Assembly: GCA_012932295.1 (NCBI GenBank)
Contig: JAAONU010000003.1
Coordinates: 29,436,361 to 29,500,360 of the forward strand
Source: Cyclina sinensis
Lineage: Eukaryota; Mollusca; Bivalvia; Venerida; Veneridae
DNA length: 64,000 nt
Direction of reading: 5' to 3'
The notes below the pieces were generated by a model, which saw only the letters and a list, made by a program, of their open reading frames with translations, ran no database searches and was not told where the DNA came from. Positions 12,905-25,200 of this stretch are shown here, in pieces (the stretch's first letter is position 1; each line of letters begins with the position of its first letter). Both the position numbers and the translations under genes were made by a program.

Positions 12905-14286
12905 ATTATACAGCACAGTACAATTATTATGCTGTACAGACCACTGTTAGCACGATTCTGTCTTTCATGACTAAAATGATACCAGATAAAAAGGTATTAA
13001 AATTATTATTATTATGAAATTCTTATCTTATACCAAGGATGATAAAGTTATTTTCAGTACCATAATAAGGACTTGTTTATATGTCACCTAGTTGCTGAGA
13101 CCGACAGAGATATTTTATAGCTTGTTAATTTCCCTGATTTTTACAGTGCTAACGTCATGTAAATAACGTCATGTAAATAACGTCATGTAAATAAATCTTG
13201 TTGATATAATACTACCTTAAACACAATCAGTGCATTCCATTTATAAATGTATCGTAATGAGACAAACACGTATAACTTTATTTCAGCCTGAGGAAGCTTT
13301 ATGAAAGAAGAGATACACCCACAGATGTATGTTCCACATTGGGACCCGATTTACTGCAATTTAAACAATAATTCGAGGCAAAATAGCACAACATTCACAA
13401 TAAGGTTTGTAACGTTCTTCGGTATATTTTGACCAGGCTGTAAGTTTGTATGTGACCAAAGAGCAGAGTTGATCTTTGGCGAAGTCAAAGCAGCCATAGT
13501 TATACAAATGTACCATGTTTTTCGTTACTAGTCAGTAATAACATAAACAATAGTCAAAACAAGGATGATTTATTAAATCTAATCTCTTACATTTTTTTCA
13601 ACGGAAACAAAGAAACATAAATATTATTTTTCCAGTCACCGTATGAGTTGTGTATAGGTTAGTGACAAGTCTTGTCCGTAAAACCCGCAGATCTTGTTTT
13701 GCAATGAGGCATGGTATTGCTGAGCCAGTTTGCAATTGTTGGTATTTATCTTGAGAAAAAAAAAACAGTACATTGTAAATGTTAAAAGCTGTCCAAACGA
13801 GTCACTGTCATAGGACAATGTGTTACATTTATAGACACTATTCGTTGGTTCACTAGAAAGCTCTAGTAACTGCCTCCCAATAAGAGAGGGCTGAGTGTTT
13901 CCACTGCTTACTTTGCTCTATATTTGATTTATTTGCCTGTTTCCCAAGGAAGATAGAGGTTAAGTGTGTATTGTATTCCGAGTGACTGCTCGAATATATG
14001 AATGTTTAGACAAATCAAGCACATACAATTTTTAACAATGCTTTCTAAAAATCACTGTAGCTCATTGTTATTCCATGTAGTGATTTATGGTACAATTACC
14101 ACAACATTATATTTCTTTGCTTTCTTACATGTCTGTTGCTAAACTGTAACCGTAACTTAAAACAGATACTGTGATGAGATTGATGTGATGGTGTCGTGCT
14201 GGTGCCGTGCCGTACCGTATCGAACTTACTTTCAGCTAACTGACATAAATTGATTTAAATTGACGTTTGTTTCACTTTATCAACAG
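12905..14286. other. non-coding DNA upstream of the 428-codon exon
   Basis: No convincing exon was found. The region contains three copies of a 16-bp TAACGTCATGTAAA unit (13149-13196). A sequence after an acceptor at 13287 opens a short frame but reaches a stop quickly. It presumably includes an intron of the gene that follows. Confidence 0.4.
13149..13196. repeat. 16-bp direct repeat carrying ACGTCA, 3 copies
   Basis: The unit aacgtcatgtaaat is repeated three times without change. Each copy carries a CRE-like ACGTCA core. It lies about 1.1 kb upstream of the plus-strand exon at 14287. Confidence 0.85.
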
Positions 14287-15553
14287 GAAGGAGAGCGATC
14301 CTGATTTGGTACAATTAGAACAAGGATATCACCGCTCTAAAACACATACAAATTCGCCAACGCAAAATAACTCACACGAGTCCATTGTTGATAATATTGA
14401 AACTACGGGGGATTCCCGTGATGGACTCAGTGAAATCAACTATACGCTGATAAGAGAAAACATTGAAAAAAGGAAACGGATAAGAATATTGAAACAAGTG
14501 CAGACCGTAATGGATAAAATGTTCACCCGAGTATTGGATATGACTGACGGGTTGAAAATACAGGTAGACGAGGCACTAAAAGAACATAGAAGGGCGAACA
14601 AGATGTTTGGTAAACTCCAGTGTCATTTAACTGGCATTCAGGATAGTTTAAGAAATCGTGCTGAAAACGACACTTTTACTGATATTGAACTCGAGACTGT
14701 TCGAGCAAGGCTGACACCCCCAAAAGTAGTGTTACCGAAAATAGAAAAGATCCAGTCTGCAAATTCAAGCCGACCCTGCAGTTTTCCTTACGCCTTTAAA
14801 GGCGAGAGTCCAGTACAAAGTCCAGGTGGCGAATGCTTTAGTACATCAAAAACCAGTAACATCCGAAAGATCGCTGTAAAGAAATCTCGAGAAAAGTCTA
14901 TTATGGAAATGAAAGGTGACCAAACAGAAACATGTCTCCCTGAAAATGTACATAAAGCATCTGAACGAAGAAATTGCTACTTGAAAACAAACTCTGCGGA
15001 TTTAAAACACCCTAAGGAGTCAAAGAAAGGTAAGGCTAAGGAAAGATCTCGTAAAAGTTCAGATTTAACCGAATCATTGCTGGAATCCCATTCTCGGATG
15101 AAAAACAGTTGCGCGGGGGAAGAAAAATATGTCAGAGATAAACCATCATCTAATGAGTTATTGAAGGGAAACACAAGAAGAAAAATGGTGCCAAATGAAA
15201 TATCCATTGACAGCAATCCTTCGAAAGTGTCAGTATTACAGAGATCGACAATGCTTCCTCAAACCGTCGAAATAACAACAACTAAGTCAAGAAACGAGAA
15301 GATTTCTGCAGTCTTACGCCAAAGGACTGCTTCGGACCAGAAATACACAGATGAGAAACACGATTGTGGTGTTGCTAAAATTAAACGGTTACCAAAACTA
15401 AACATTGAGCAAATTGTCGAGAAGATCAAGTCAATAGAAGATTGTATAATTCAGCCAAACAAACAGAGGAAAGAATGTGAAAATAGTGTCACCGCAGTTA
15501 GGGACAACAGCATGAAAATAAAAAATCAGCTTAAGACCAAGGAACATTTATAG
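14287..15553 (+). CDS. last coding exon of an unrecognised basic, coiled-coil-rich protein
   Basis: The frame is open from 14264 to the TAG at 15551-15553. It has no ATG near its 5' end but a good acceptor (pyrimidine-rich tract ending in cag at 14284-14286), so coding probably starts at 14287 from an upstream exon ending in phase 2. About 421 residues are encoded here. Residues about 55-125 of this piece (NYTLIRENIEKRKR onward) are helical and heptad-like, suggesting a coiled coil. The remainder is Lys/Ser/Glu-rich and probably disordered, with a final helical stretch near IEQIVEKIKSIEDC. No enzyme motif, signal peptide or membrane segment is visible. I do not recognise the family. Poly(A)-like aataaataa follows at about 15746. 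Length, composition and the clean acceptor support a real gene; the 5' exons are unresolved. Confidence 0.65.
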
Positions 15554-15681
15554 ATGATCAAAATGTTTTCATAAAGTTCTAACCTACTTTTTATTTAAAA
15601 AAATCAACTGGTAATCACGATTAGTATGTACTTTTCGCTGAATGTATGAATTAACGGAAGAAAAACCCCTACTCGTGTGAA

Positions 15682-15713
<32 letters not shown>

Positions 15714-16458
15714 ATTTCTGTTTTGTTAAGTTTTAATTAAGAAATAATAAATAAGTTCCTATAAGTTCGAATGCTTCGCACTCGTGATTTAATTTCCTAC
15801 CCCGCCAATATTTTATTCACCGATAAAGTATAGAAACGTATTTATTATTTCGATTCTAATCACGAAAGAAATTTGAACTATATTTGTGTTCATCAATCTT
15901 CAGTTGCGGACATTCGGTTCCTTGCCGCAACAATTTACACCCCACTGGCGAATAATCGATGTTGTATAATAATTCTGTCTCTGGGCTTCTCCTGCAAAGG
16001 TCTTGCATGTGTCCATTGAAAATGAAAAGCTGTTTGAGATTACAGAGTAGGTGAGATGAACAGGTAAACTAAAATAAAATGAATAACATATTCATTTACC
16101 AAACGTTTAATAGCTGTAACAATTTTAACAACTTTAAAATAAGTTTATTTTCAGCATTTCGCTTCCGAAAAGCGGATCTTAATTTGTGTTCGGTGGATGA
16201 CAAGCTCTGGTTTTATTTAATAAAGAGATTCTTTGATCATTTAACTGGTCACAGCAAAAGAAATAACGTTCAACACTTTCTACGTACATTCCGCAATAAC
16301 AATATACATGTAGGTCGTTTCAGAAATGAAGTTTTAAAATAAACAGAAGTTTAACTTATTGCATTTATTTCTAATGTTTGTATGTAAGACAGATAAGCAC
16401 CTCTTTCTGTAGAAGAAAAAAACGTAACATTACTTATAGGAATGCAATTTTTGGCTTG
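15554..16458. other. 3' UTR and intergenic DNA with a (GT)n microsatellite
   Basis: After the stop there are AATAAA-type signals at about 15745-15752 and a (TG)n run at about 15681-15710. An 87-codon frame (16079-16342) crosses a possible acceptor at 16154 (tttattttcag) and encodes a basic, aromatic-rich peptide ending in TAA. It could be a terminal exon, but nothing else supports it. Confidence 0.4.
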
Positions 16459-16721
16459 GTCAAGACATTGAGTAAAGAGATCACATGCTATGTTTACCGA
16501 ATTCCGATTAGGTCAAGACATTGAGTAAAGAGATCACATGCTATGTTTACCGAATTCCGATTAGGTCAAGACATTGAGTAAAGAGATCACATGCTATGTT
16601 TACCGAATTCCGATTAGGTCAAGACATTGAGTAAAGAGATCACATGCTATGTTTACCGAATTCCGACTAGGATAAGACATTTAGTAAAGAGATCACATGC
16701 TATGTTTACCGAATTCCGATT
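16459..16721. repeat. 53-bp tandem repeat, 5 copies
   Basis: Units start at 16459, 16512, 16565, 16618 and 16671, exactly 53 bp apart. The first four are almost identical; the fifth has a few changes (gataagacatttag) and ends short. The unit includes gatcacatgctatgtttacc and gaattccgat. The high similarity suggests recent expansion. Confidence 0.95.
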
Positions 16722-17312
16722 TAAAAGTTACCAGTCTTTATTACTAACAAGGTTTTTTAGTTCAGTGAAATGACAACGTTAATAGTAAGTTGTACCAGAA
16801 AACTCCCCTTCATTTACGCTTTATTTCTTCTTTTTTTCAAAATATATTTTTGGTGGTCGACAATAATGAATATGACGCATTCATATCTTCCTTATATAAG
16901 TTTACATGATTCCTTTCTATTTACGCGACACTGCATGATATACAGCTTCATCAAGAAACAGCTCCTACCTCATTAAGCATGTATGGCTGTGATTGTACAA
17001 GCATATCAAAATAAATTGCTGTATATAAGGCAGACAACTTCTCACACGATTACTGACGAAAATTCAAATAGGTGTACCACGTGTAGTTTGTTGGTAAGGA
17101 GTTGCAAACTCTTCTATGTTATGTGTAGATAATATATGGAAAATCTTGCTATTTATCAACCGTTTATACAAAAATGAAGTAAAATATAAATGTCTGCTTA
17201 CATTGTAAATGTAAAGTAACCCACATGTTCAAAACTGTACCCTCTCTCAAAAAGGGGACACTAGCTCTAGCACGTCGCTATAAGAGCTAGCTGATAGCCG
17301 AGGGGTAGAAAG

Positions 17313-17604
17313 GGGCGGATGTGGTCCAGTGGTAACGCGCTGGACTGGTAAACCAGGGGTCCGGAGTTGGATCCCCCGCTCCTCCACTAACATTACTACT
17401 AGTAATAGTCTTTCGGATGAGACGTTAAACCGAGGTCCCATGTATCAGTGCTATACACTGAGCATTCAAAAGAACCAGGGGTGTCTCTGAAACGGGATGC
17501 TTTCTGTATCTTGCACTACCCCCACAACATAAAATAACTAATATCTTCAGGGGGCGTCTGTCATATGGGCGACCGGTACCGACGATAAATAAGCTCAAAT
17601 AGAT
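17313..17604 (+). mobile_element. tRNA-derived SINE, family A, copy 1 (most complete)
   Basis: A tRNA-like head (17313-17386) has an A box around TGGTCCAGTGGTAACG and a B-box-like GGAGTTGGATCCC. The body contains cggatgagacgttaaaccga, the tail ggcgtctgtcatatgggcga and the end ccggtaccgacgataaataa. Two further copies occur in this window on the minus strand at 57990-58262 and 60957-61245, with the same order of blocks. Confidence 0.85.
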
Positions 17605-18970
17605 AGGGGTAGAAATGCCGTGTTAAACCTTTACTACATGCACTCCCTCCTTAGAATTCGTCCTCTTGGGGTACTTTATGTCTGAAACACCTTCTAATGG
17701 TGTCATCACACCCACACTCGTAAGTTATTACAAAGTTGTAAACAAATATTTGACAAAACATGGATTCACTCTTTACTTATTGCAATGATAACAATAACCA
17801 GCCACATCGACGTTAGCTTCACACAGTAAATATTTGAAAGTAAAATAAAAAAAAAATACAACTGTTAAGACAAATGGTATTAAATGTGTCAAAGTCAGGA
17901 GAGAGTGCAGGAAGTTAGAAATTAGATGCCAAGGATTGTTAGTAAATTATTGTGATTAGTTTTATCCAATCAGTAACTCAAACTTCAATATACAATGCAT
18001 CTGACTGGACAGTGGATAAATAAACAAGGGCAATTATATGGTAGGCAATACATGTAACCATGTCATCAAATAAGTATGAATGAAATTATAGAAGAAATAG
18101 AAGACAACAATTCATATTTAGACGATCATTATGGCTTTTGGAAAAAAAATGGAATCCCCCTTGTTTCAATTTTGCAAGTCATTAAAAGAAGACATATGTT
18201 TTAACAATGCGGTCATTTTTTTCATGGAACAATATAAATTTCCCAAGTAGAAACATCTTTGCTTAAATATTTATAAATTGGTCCTCAGGTTGCTGAGAAG
18301 GAGAAGCTTTTTAAAGCACTTTAAAGTTTTTTTCCTTTTAGTTGCCATACCATCGTGAGTTTTGCACGAAATTAGCCATCCAAGAAAATTCTGGTAACGA
18401 TAGGTTGAAATAAGTCCAGCGGTTTCAGAGCAGATGTCATTTGAATGCTACTGCTGACAGACTGACAGACGGACTGACACCCGACAGCAGGCAACCCTAA
18501 TAGCTTACTTGAGCTACTGCTCTTATAAGCTAACAAGTGAACCCTTTGGTAGTACCAGTTTTGAGCAATGTTGGTATAGGTCAACTTAACAGTGCAACTT
18601 TGTGCTACAGTGCTACAATTCTGGAAACTTCGAAACAATCTCATTAAACTCATTATCCTCACAGTTGCAGAAAACAGTGGAATGACTGCAAAATAAGTTT
18701 TTGAAAATAACATTTTCGGTATGCACTTTATTTTTATATCTGTTGAAATGATACTGATTGAATCCACTGCTAACTTAATGAGTCGAAAGTCAAATGCCAT
18801 ATGCCATAGACTTTAGAATTTTTGAATGTTCTATTTTCTAGTGGATCATTGTCTTAACCGAGTGTGTTCAAATAATGTCCCTGAGGACAAATTGTCCCAG
18901 CCCAGCCGGTCAAATAGAAGACAGAAAACAGCAGACCAAACGATTGTTATACATTAACCTTCAAAGCGTT
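17605..18970. other. non-coding stretch, partly old dispersed repeat
   Basis: No gene recognised. The 142-codon minus frame at 18372-18800 has no family signature, and its C-terminal third lies in a segment (about 18270-18540) that reads like a dispersed bivalve repeat (gacagacggactgaca, then aatagcttacttgagc). I do not call it a gene. Confidence 0.5.
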
Positions 18971-18989
18971 TATGAAGACCTACAAAATA

Positions 18990-20765
18990 AAAGCGGAAAA
19001 TATAAGCAGAACTTTAAAAGAATTGCATGAATGTACCACACAAGCCTTAGTGGCGCGGTATGTGGCCCGATCGAGCACAAGAGGACAGCGGGGCTGCGTG
19101 TTTGGGCCTTGGTTCGATTTCAAACCGATTGCCTCGTGTTTTGAGGCGTGGAGTCCGAGTCAGGGGGTTGCCTGTGTGACGCACTAGTGTTAGTACGTAT
19201 GAAAAACGTATTTGCGCGACAGTATTTTTGCTGAAGGTCTAAAGGGCTGGGGCTCGGCACTGGTACACTGACTGGTTTCATGCTGCATTGAGGGGCTTGG
19301 GCTCGCAACTATGAAACGCCGAGACAAGAACACGGACCAGGGTCGCTGGTTTTTGGAAGACGGTTTTCAGGAGAATGGACGCGGCTAGCTTCCAAGTGGT
19401 AAGAAAGTAAGGTTCCAGAGGAGCAGCATTCGCTAGCTAGACGTCCCAGCTAAACGAGGGTGTATAATACCCGCCTTAATGGGGTTGCATCGCAGAGCTA
19501 CAGCGTGCAAACGTACGTTGGTATGCCTTCTGCGATTAAACGGAAGTGGACCGGATACGGGTATGTAGCCCAGTCGGGCCCAAGACAACTGGGCTGCTGT
19601 GTGTTTGGGCCTTGGCTCGGTTTCGAACCGATTGCCTCGTGTTTTGAGGCGTGGTGCCCGAGTCAGGGGGTTGTCTGTGTGACGAACGTGTGTAAATACG
19701 TATGAAAAACGTATTTGCGCGACGGGGTTTCTGCTCAAGGTATGAGGGTCTCGTACTGGTACACTGGCTGAGACAGAAACCAGACCTTTTGGCTAGCCAG
19801 CTAAACGGGCTTTCTTACGATGTATCGTGCTGGTCTCTAGCTGTTCAATCTGCTGGTGCAGAGCGTGCCAAAGTGAGCGCAAAACGTGCATTTTCTTTTT
19901 TTTGCTGAATTACTTTATAGAGCATAAAGCAATGGTCACGGGTTCGTGTCCCGGTAATGGTGTCAGTTTTTTCTTCTTGTTTTCATGTTCCTAAGCATTA
20001 GTCTAGTCGTTTCAGGTGCTTTGAGGGGCTCGAGCTCGCAACTATGAAACGCCGAGACGAGAACACGGACCAGGTCGCTGTCTTTAGGAGAGCGGTTTTC
20101 AGACGCGGCTAGCTTCCCAGTGGTAAGTAGGTAAGGTCTCAGAGGAGTAGCATTCGCTTTTGCCTTCTGTGCGTATACGGAAGTGGACCGGGTACGCGTA
20201 TGGAGCCCGGTCAGGCCAAAGACGACAGCGGGGCTTTGTGTTTGGGCCTTGGTTCGGTTTCGAACCGATTGCCTCGTGTTTTGAGGCGTGGTGCCCGAGT
20301 CAGGGGGTTGCCTGTGTGACGAACTAGTGTAAGTACGTATGAAAAAACGTATTTGCGCGACGGTGTTTTTGCTGAAGGTTTGAGGGGCTGGGGCTCGGCA
20401 CTGGTACACTGACTGGCCGAGCCCAGTCTCGTTAACTAACATGGTGAACGGACTTTCTAACGGTGTATCGCGATGGCCTCTACCTGTTCAAACTGCTGGG
20501 GCAAAGCGTGCCAAAGTGAAGGCAAAACGTTCATTTTCTTCTATTTTACGCTGTGTATAGAACATATAGCAGTGGTTACGGGTTCGAGTCCCGGTAAAGG
20601 TGTGAAATTGTTTCCTTCTTGTTTTCATGTTTCTAATTATTAGTCTAGTTGTTTCAGTTGCTTTGAGGGGCTCGTGCTCGCAACTACTAGCTGTTCAAAC
20701 TGCTGATGCAGAGCGTGCCAAATTGAGCGCAAATCGTGCATTTTCTTCTATTTTACGCTGTATTA
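18990..20765. repeat. composite higher-order tandem repeat, about 3 units, with B-box-like sequences
   Basis: A core of about 200 bp recurs at about 19080-19280, 19580-19760 and 20220-20420; the shared tttgggcc landmark lies at 19101, 19614 and 20241, so the periods are about 513 and 627 bp. The core has a GCCTC/GAGGC hairpin around gtgtttt and a CGGTT/AACCG inverted repeat. A second block (gctcgcaactatgaaacgcc) recurs near 19300, 20033 and 20671. A third, near 19860-19965 and 20510-20605, ends in acgggttcgtgtcccggtaa or acgggttcgagtcccggtaa, a perfect T-arm/B-box-like motif. The region is more GC-rich than its surroundings. Long frames on the minus strand are not conserved between units, so I treat it as non-coding. 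Confidence 0.75.
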
Positions 20766-21172
20766 CTATATAGCATCAGTTAAATGTGTTTATTTGAAGG
20801 TGTACATCTATATAGCATCAGTTAAATGTGTTTATCTAAAGGTGTACATCTCGCCGAATGTGTTTATTTGAAGGTGTACATCTATATAGCATCAGTTAAA
20901 TGTGTTTATTTGAAGGTGTACATCTATATAGCATCAGTTAAATGTGTTTATCTAAAGGTGTACATCTCGCACCAGTTAAATGTGTTTATTTGAAGGTGTA
21001 CATCTATATAGCACCAGTTAAATGTGTTTATCTAAAGGTGTACATCTAGCACCAGTTAAATGTGTTTATTTAAAGGTGTACATCTAGCATTAGTTAAATG
21101 TGTTTATTAGAAGGTGTACATCTAGCTTACATCTAGCATCAGTTAAATGTGTTTATTTGAACCTGTACATGC
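20766..21172. repeat. about-40-bp minisatellite, about 10 copies
   Basis: Variants of agcatcagttaaatgtgttt followed by atttgaaggtgtacatc repeat with 36-42-bp spacing. Alternating subtypes (tttgaagg / tctaaagg; tatatagc / tcgc / tagc) show a partial two-unit higher-order pattern. Confidence 0.9.
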
Positions 21173-22214
21173 CGGCATAACAATAGACTCTCACAGTAAA
21201 CGGTCAATTTAACATTTGATTTCATTAAGTGTTCAGAAGTTAGTTTTATAATTACAGAAAGTATTGATTTCAGTGGTCAACAGAAATTAGAATAAATATA
21301 AGAACCTAAGAAGCATGCTTTTTAATTGAACTCTAATTTAAATCAGCCACGGAGTAAAAGAAAACGAAGCCAAGTATTACTATGCTATATTCTATATCTC
21401 GGCTCGTTAGGAGAACACTTTCTTGTACGAATCATTCCGATTAATCGAAAGGGAAAGAACTTTTAACCATGTAATGAATGAATTGTCGCGATTCGCCTTT
21501 AAATCAAATCAATATTAAGAATGTTTTGTTACTTTCAAAGATAAAATGTAATCTTAGTACAAAGAAATTTTCAAATATGCTAGGACTGAGTCATACGTTA
21601 TTTAAGACATCACTTAAGAAACAAATGTTTTTACTTTCTTGGAGTATAGCTGAGACCGCTCGTGCCGCGATTAGAAAGTCAGTGATAATAGTGATAATAT
21701 CTAAAAGAATTTAAATGATTGTTAGATAATATATGTGTTGTATTTTGAACTTGAATTATCATATTAAAAATTTAATACACATACATTTGTATACAACAAT
21801 TGATAAAGTGTTATGATTCTGTGTTCAAAGTAATCACGTGCCAAAGCGAGCCAACATTACCCCCTAAATAGGTGGTCACCTTGCTTAAGCAGCCAATGTT
21901 ACCGTTTCACTTGCCTGGCTGCTTAAGTATGGTTGGACTGTATACGAACGGTTAGAAACCAAGACATTCAGACGGACGGACGGGTGCGATTACACCATTA
22001 AGTCGGCCTTAAAGAACAAAATGATCTCTGGTCAAAATAAACGATGCCAAAGAATGACTGTGTTTTCTGAGCTGCTGTGAGAATATACCAGATGTTGTCC
22101 CAGGTGTGACTGTAGAAAACAAACACTAGGTTTATCTCTTACAGTTTAGTTAAATAAGTCCAGATAAAATGTAGAATTTAACCTAACATACGGAACATAC
22201 AAGAACTCTAGACT
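21173..22214. other. intergenic DNA upstream of the FAM234-like gene
   Basis: No exon or RNA gene recognised. A short stretch near 21850-21950 (cttgcttaagcagcc and a related inverted ctggctgcttaagt) can pair, suggesting an old foldback repeat. Confidence 0.45.
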
Positions 22215-22223
22215 TATATAAAA
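22215..22223 (+). promoter_or_regulatory. TATA box of the FAM234-like gene
   Basis: TATATAAAA lies 49 bp upstream of the proposed ATG (22272), leaving room for a short 5' UTR starting near 22245-22250. Position and sequence fit a core promoter; this is inference. Confidence 0.45.
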
Positions 22224-22271
22224 TATTTAGGAAACACTACAACTATTCGCTTTCAAACACAGCCATTGAAC

Positions 22272-25200
22272 ATGACAGGTGAGACGGTTTTGCTTTAAAC
22301 TGTTCTTAGTTTCGTCAGTTTCCTCGTCAAAAGCAAACTTTCCTTCGAAAATCGTAATACTCATTTGTACTTAAGGGGTCAATGTGATCTTGAATATTGA
22401 AACCGTCAATTTGCACTAATATGTATTTTTAGAAAAACAAACATTACCAACATTTTACTTGACCCTCTTCTTTGAGTAGAAGTTTTACTCTTAATGAGTA
22501 AAGCTATGGTCAAAATATTTTAAGACTGTCTTTGTCGTAAATTAAATGTACAACTGTATTGAACGATGTCTATTAAGCCATTGTTACTGCTAATCTACAT
22601 GCTTTCTGAATGTTCACTTTTGGTTTTCAGCATTTATCTTGACTGTCATGCTTCTTAGCCATTTTGAAAACTTATATAACTTACAAAAATTGTTATTGCA
22701 TTTAGTTATTAGTTTGTTCCTTGACTTCCTGTAGAAATTCTGGTTGTTTAAACTGTTTCCAGATTCTACCAAGTATAACCATCTGTTACCAATGGGTGAC
22801 AACAGTGACGATGATTGGAACGCTGATGATGAGGATGGCACACTGCAGCAAAAGACAGCATCAAGCGTTCCTATAAACGCACCGGAAGTTCATGTACGTG
22901 ATACAGACTCATTGCTAAAGAAGAAAAGAAAAGTACACAATGGAACGGCTTACGAATTTTCTAGATCCAGAAATAGAGGGCGTGATTTGCACGGACCATT
23001 TTGTACACCAACACGGGCAGCAATTATGTTTGCCTCTGTACTCGTGATATTTGGAATTGGATACTTTGCAGGGTTTATGACTCCGTTCGGACAAAATAAG
23101 GTAACCGAAGTGAGTGAAACAAAACCGGAACAAATATTCCGTAAAAGATCAACAAACTGGAGAACGAAAATGGCTGATTGGGGTAAGCAGAAACGTTTTC
23201 TCTCTTTATCATATAAAAATACTTAACATATCAGAATCGAGCATGCAAATATGTGGACAGCTTCACTGAGAAATGTAAATAAACTGCATCGAGTTTGTTC
23301 GTACGTTTTGTATTTAAATGATATAAGTAAGCTTTTTTTATTAAGGGAGCTTGTTAAGATTCATTTTTAAATATTAGTATTGTTACGCGTGCGGATTTGG
23401 TATTTTATAATGGCCTTTATTTGCGTTTTAGGTACCGAGTCTTGCATTCGTCTGGTTGACGTTGATCAAGATGGCGTCCTGGATATTATAGCTGGTATTG
23501 CCCTCGGCAAGGACGTGACAACCATGATAACCGAGCCTGATATGGAGGAATTTTGTAGGAACAACGGTTTGAACCATTATTCGATCTTACAACTTTAAAC
23601 AACTTTTGGCTGCACGGTTTTTCGTGCGTTTACTGTCTTTTGTCTTTACCCTTTGACGGATACGTCATTTTGCACTAGCAAATAATTCTAGCGAGCTTCG
23701 TTTTGTGGGAAAAGCAAAAAGGACCGTTCTATCCAATGCTATATTTAAATGAAATTTCTTGAGAACTGCACACACTAAAGCCGTCAAAATTAAAACTTTC
23801 CTAGCCTTAAAAAGTAAGCCTTCAATATCTGTACAATTTGCAGGAATGAAGCTTCCGTGCGCCGGTGCGGTTGTGGCTTTGCGAGGCAGAGACGGAAAAT
23901 TGCTATGGAAAGCCCATGCGTATGCCGAAGTGTTTGAACTTCTATGTCATGGTGTAGATGTGAATCAGGACGGGAAAGATGATTGTATAGTAACGGGAAG
24001 GCTAGGAACAATACAAGCTATCGATCCTCTAAATGGTATACACTGTTAAGTTACTCAAACGTACTTCATATTTTACAGTCTGTCAGAAGTAAGGCATAAA
24101 ATGGTGCATCATTTAGACGATACGTCCTTAAAATCGTTTGTGTCCAACCGATTGCCTTTCTTTTTGAAAATTACCTTTATATTTTATAAACAAACGAACT
24201 ACTATTACTTCTGTAAAAGATTGTTATGGAATGAATTCCAAATAGGTATTGCGACCTTTGTATTGATAGAAATTTGGGACGTACTAGTAGAAAAAACACA
24301 AATAAACTGTGTGTTCAACTCTTCAACTGTCTTTTGGTGTTTTTTAACCTTTCACAAATTGATATGCTACAGTTCCACAGCATTAAACGATATTATTGTT
24401 TGGTTAAAGAAAATCAATATTGTTTTTATTAATAAGACATATACTAACTCCGTTGCACAGGAAAGACGTTATGGGTTGGTGACGACCGTTACGTCAATCG
24501 CGGTTGGAACATTTACGCCCCTGCAGCTGTACCTGACCTTGATGAGGACGGAGTTAAAGATCTGATCATCGCACATGGTGGTGACCCTACCGTGGCTGCC
24601 GAGGTTTGTCAGTATAGTATAGGATTACAGTTTTTCTTTTCCCATTCTTTTAGTGATTTTTGTCTGTTTCTTTAAAATTGCTTTTTTTACAACCTAACTA
24701 CACTGGAGGTATTTTTTCCAAGAATAAATAGTGTTATGAAAAGAGGTGGAAAAAGAAACATAGTTTAAATAGAATTTATAATTACTATTCAAGAAAATGA
24801 CGAGAAAAAAGAAAGATGAAAGAAGAAAAGACTTTATTAATTTATGCATAGATTCACACACGGAAATCCAACCATATTGTGTTAGTGTCCGGGCGAACAG
24901 GTAAGGCTATCGGCACATATCTGAAGACACCAAACGAACGGGAAACGTACATGTCCCCTGTGTTGCACACACGAAAAGATGGTTCACAGTACGTGTTGAT
25001 AGGAACAGGTGGTGAAACAGTTGATGGTAAGTTAAAAATGTAATGTCTTGTTTTAAGATTCTGGTACAATCATAAATATTAAGACAATGTTTTAAGACTC
25101 TAGTTACATAGACAGTATTTGAAAAGGAGTGTTTCCTTTTAAAAAATGTTTCATCACAGGTGTTGGTTATCGTTTCATGTTATCAAAGCTTTGATAATTA

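Noticed and set aside
13288..13330. Possible exon after the acceptor at 13287 (LRKLYERRDTPTD, loosely PACRG-like)
   Set aside because: The frame ends within about 25 codons, its phase does not fit the 14287 exon, and the resemblance is too short to trust.
18372..18800. 142-codon minus-strand frame
   Set aside because: No family signature, no splice context, and part of it overlaps a dispersed-repeat-like segment.
19963..20442. 159-codon minus-strand frame (and 19433-19738, 19120-19308)
   Set aside because: They are translations of the composite repeat; the reading frame is not maintained between units, although the DNA is.
24101..24565. 154-codon plus-strand frame
   Set aside because: It runs through intron 4 into exon 5 of the FAM234-like gene in the wrong frame; the spliced frame is the coherent one.
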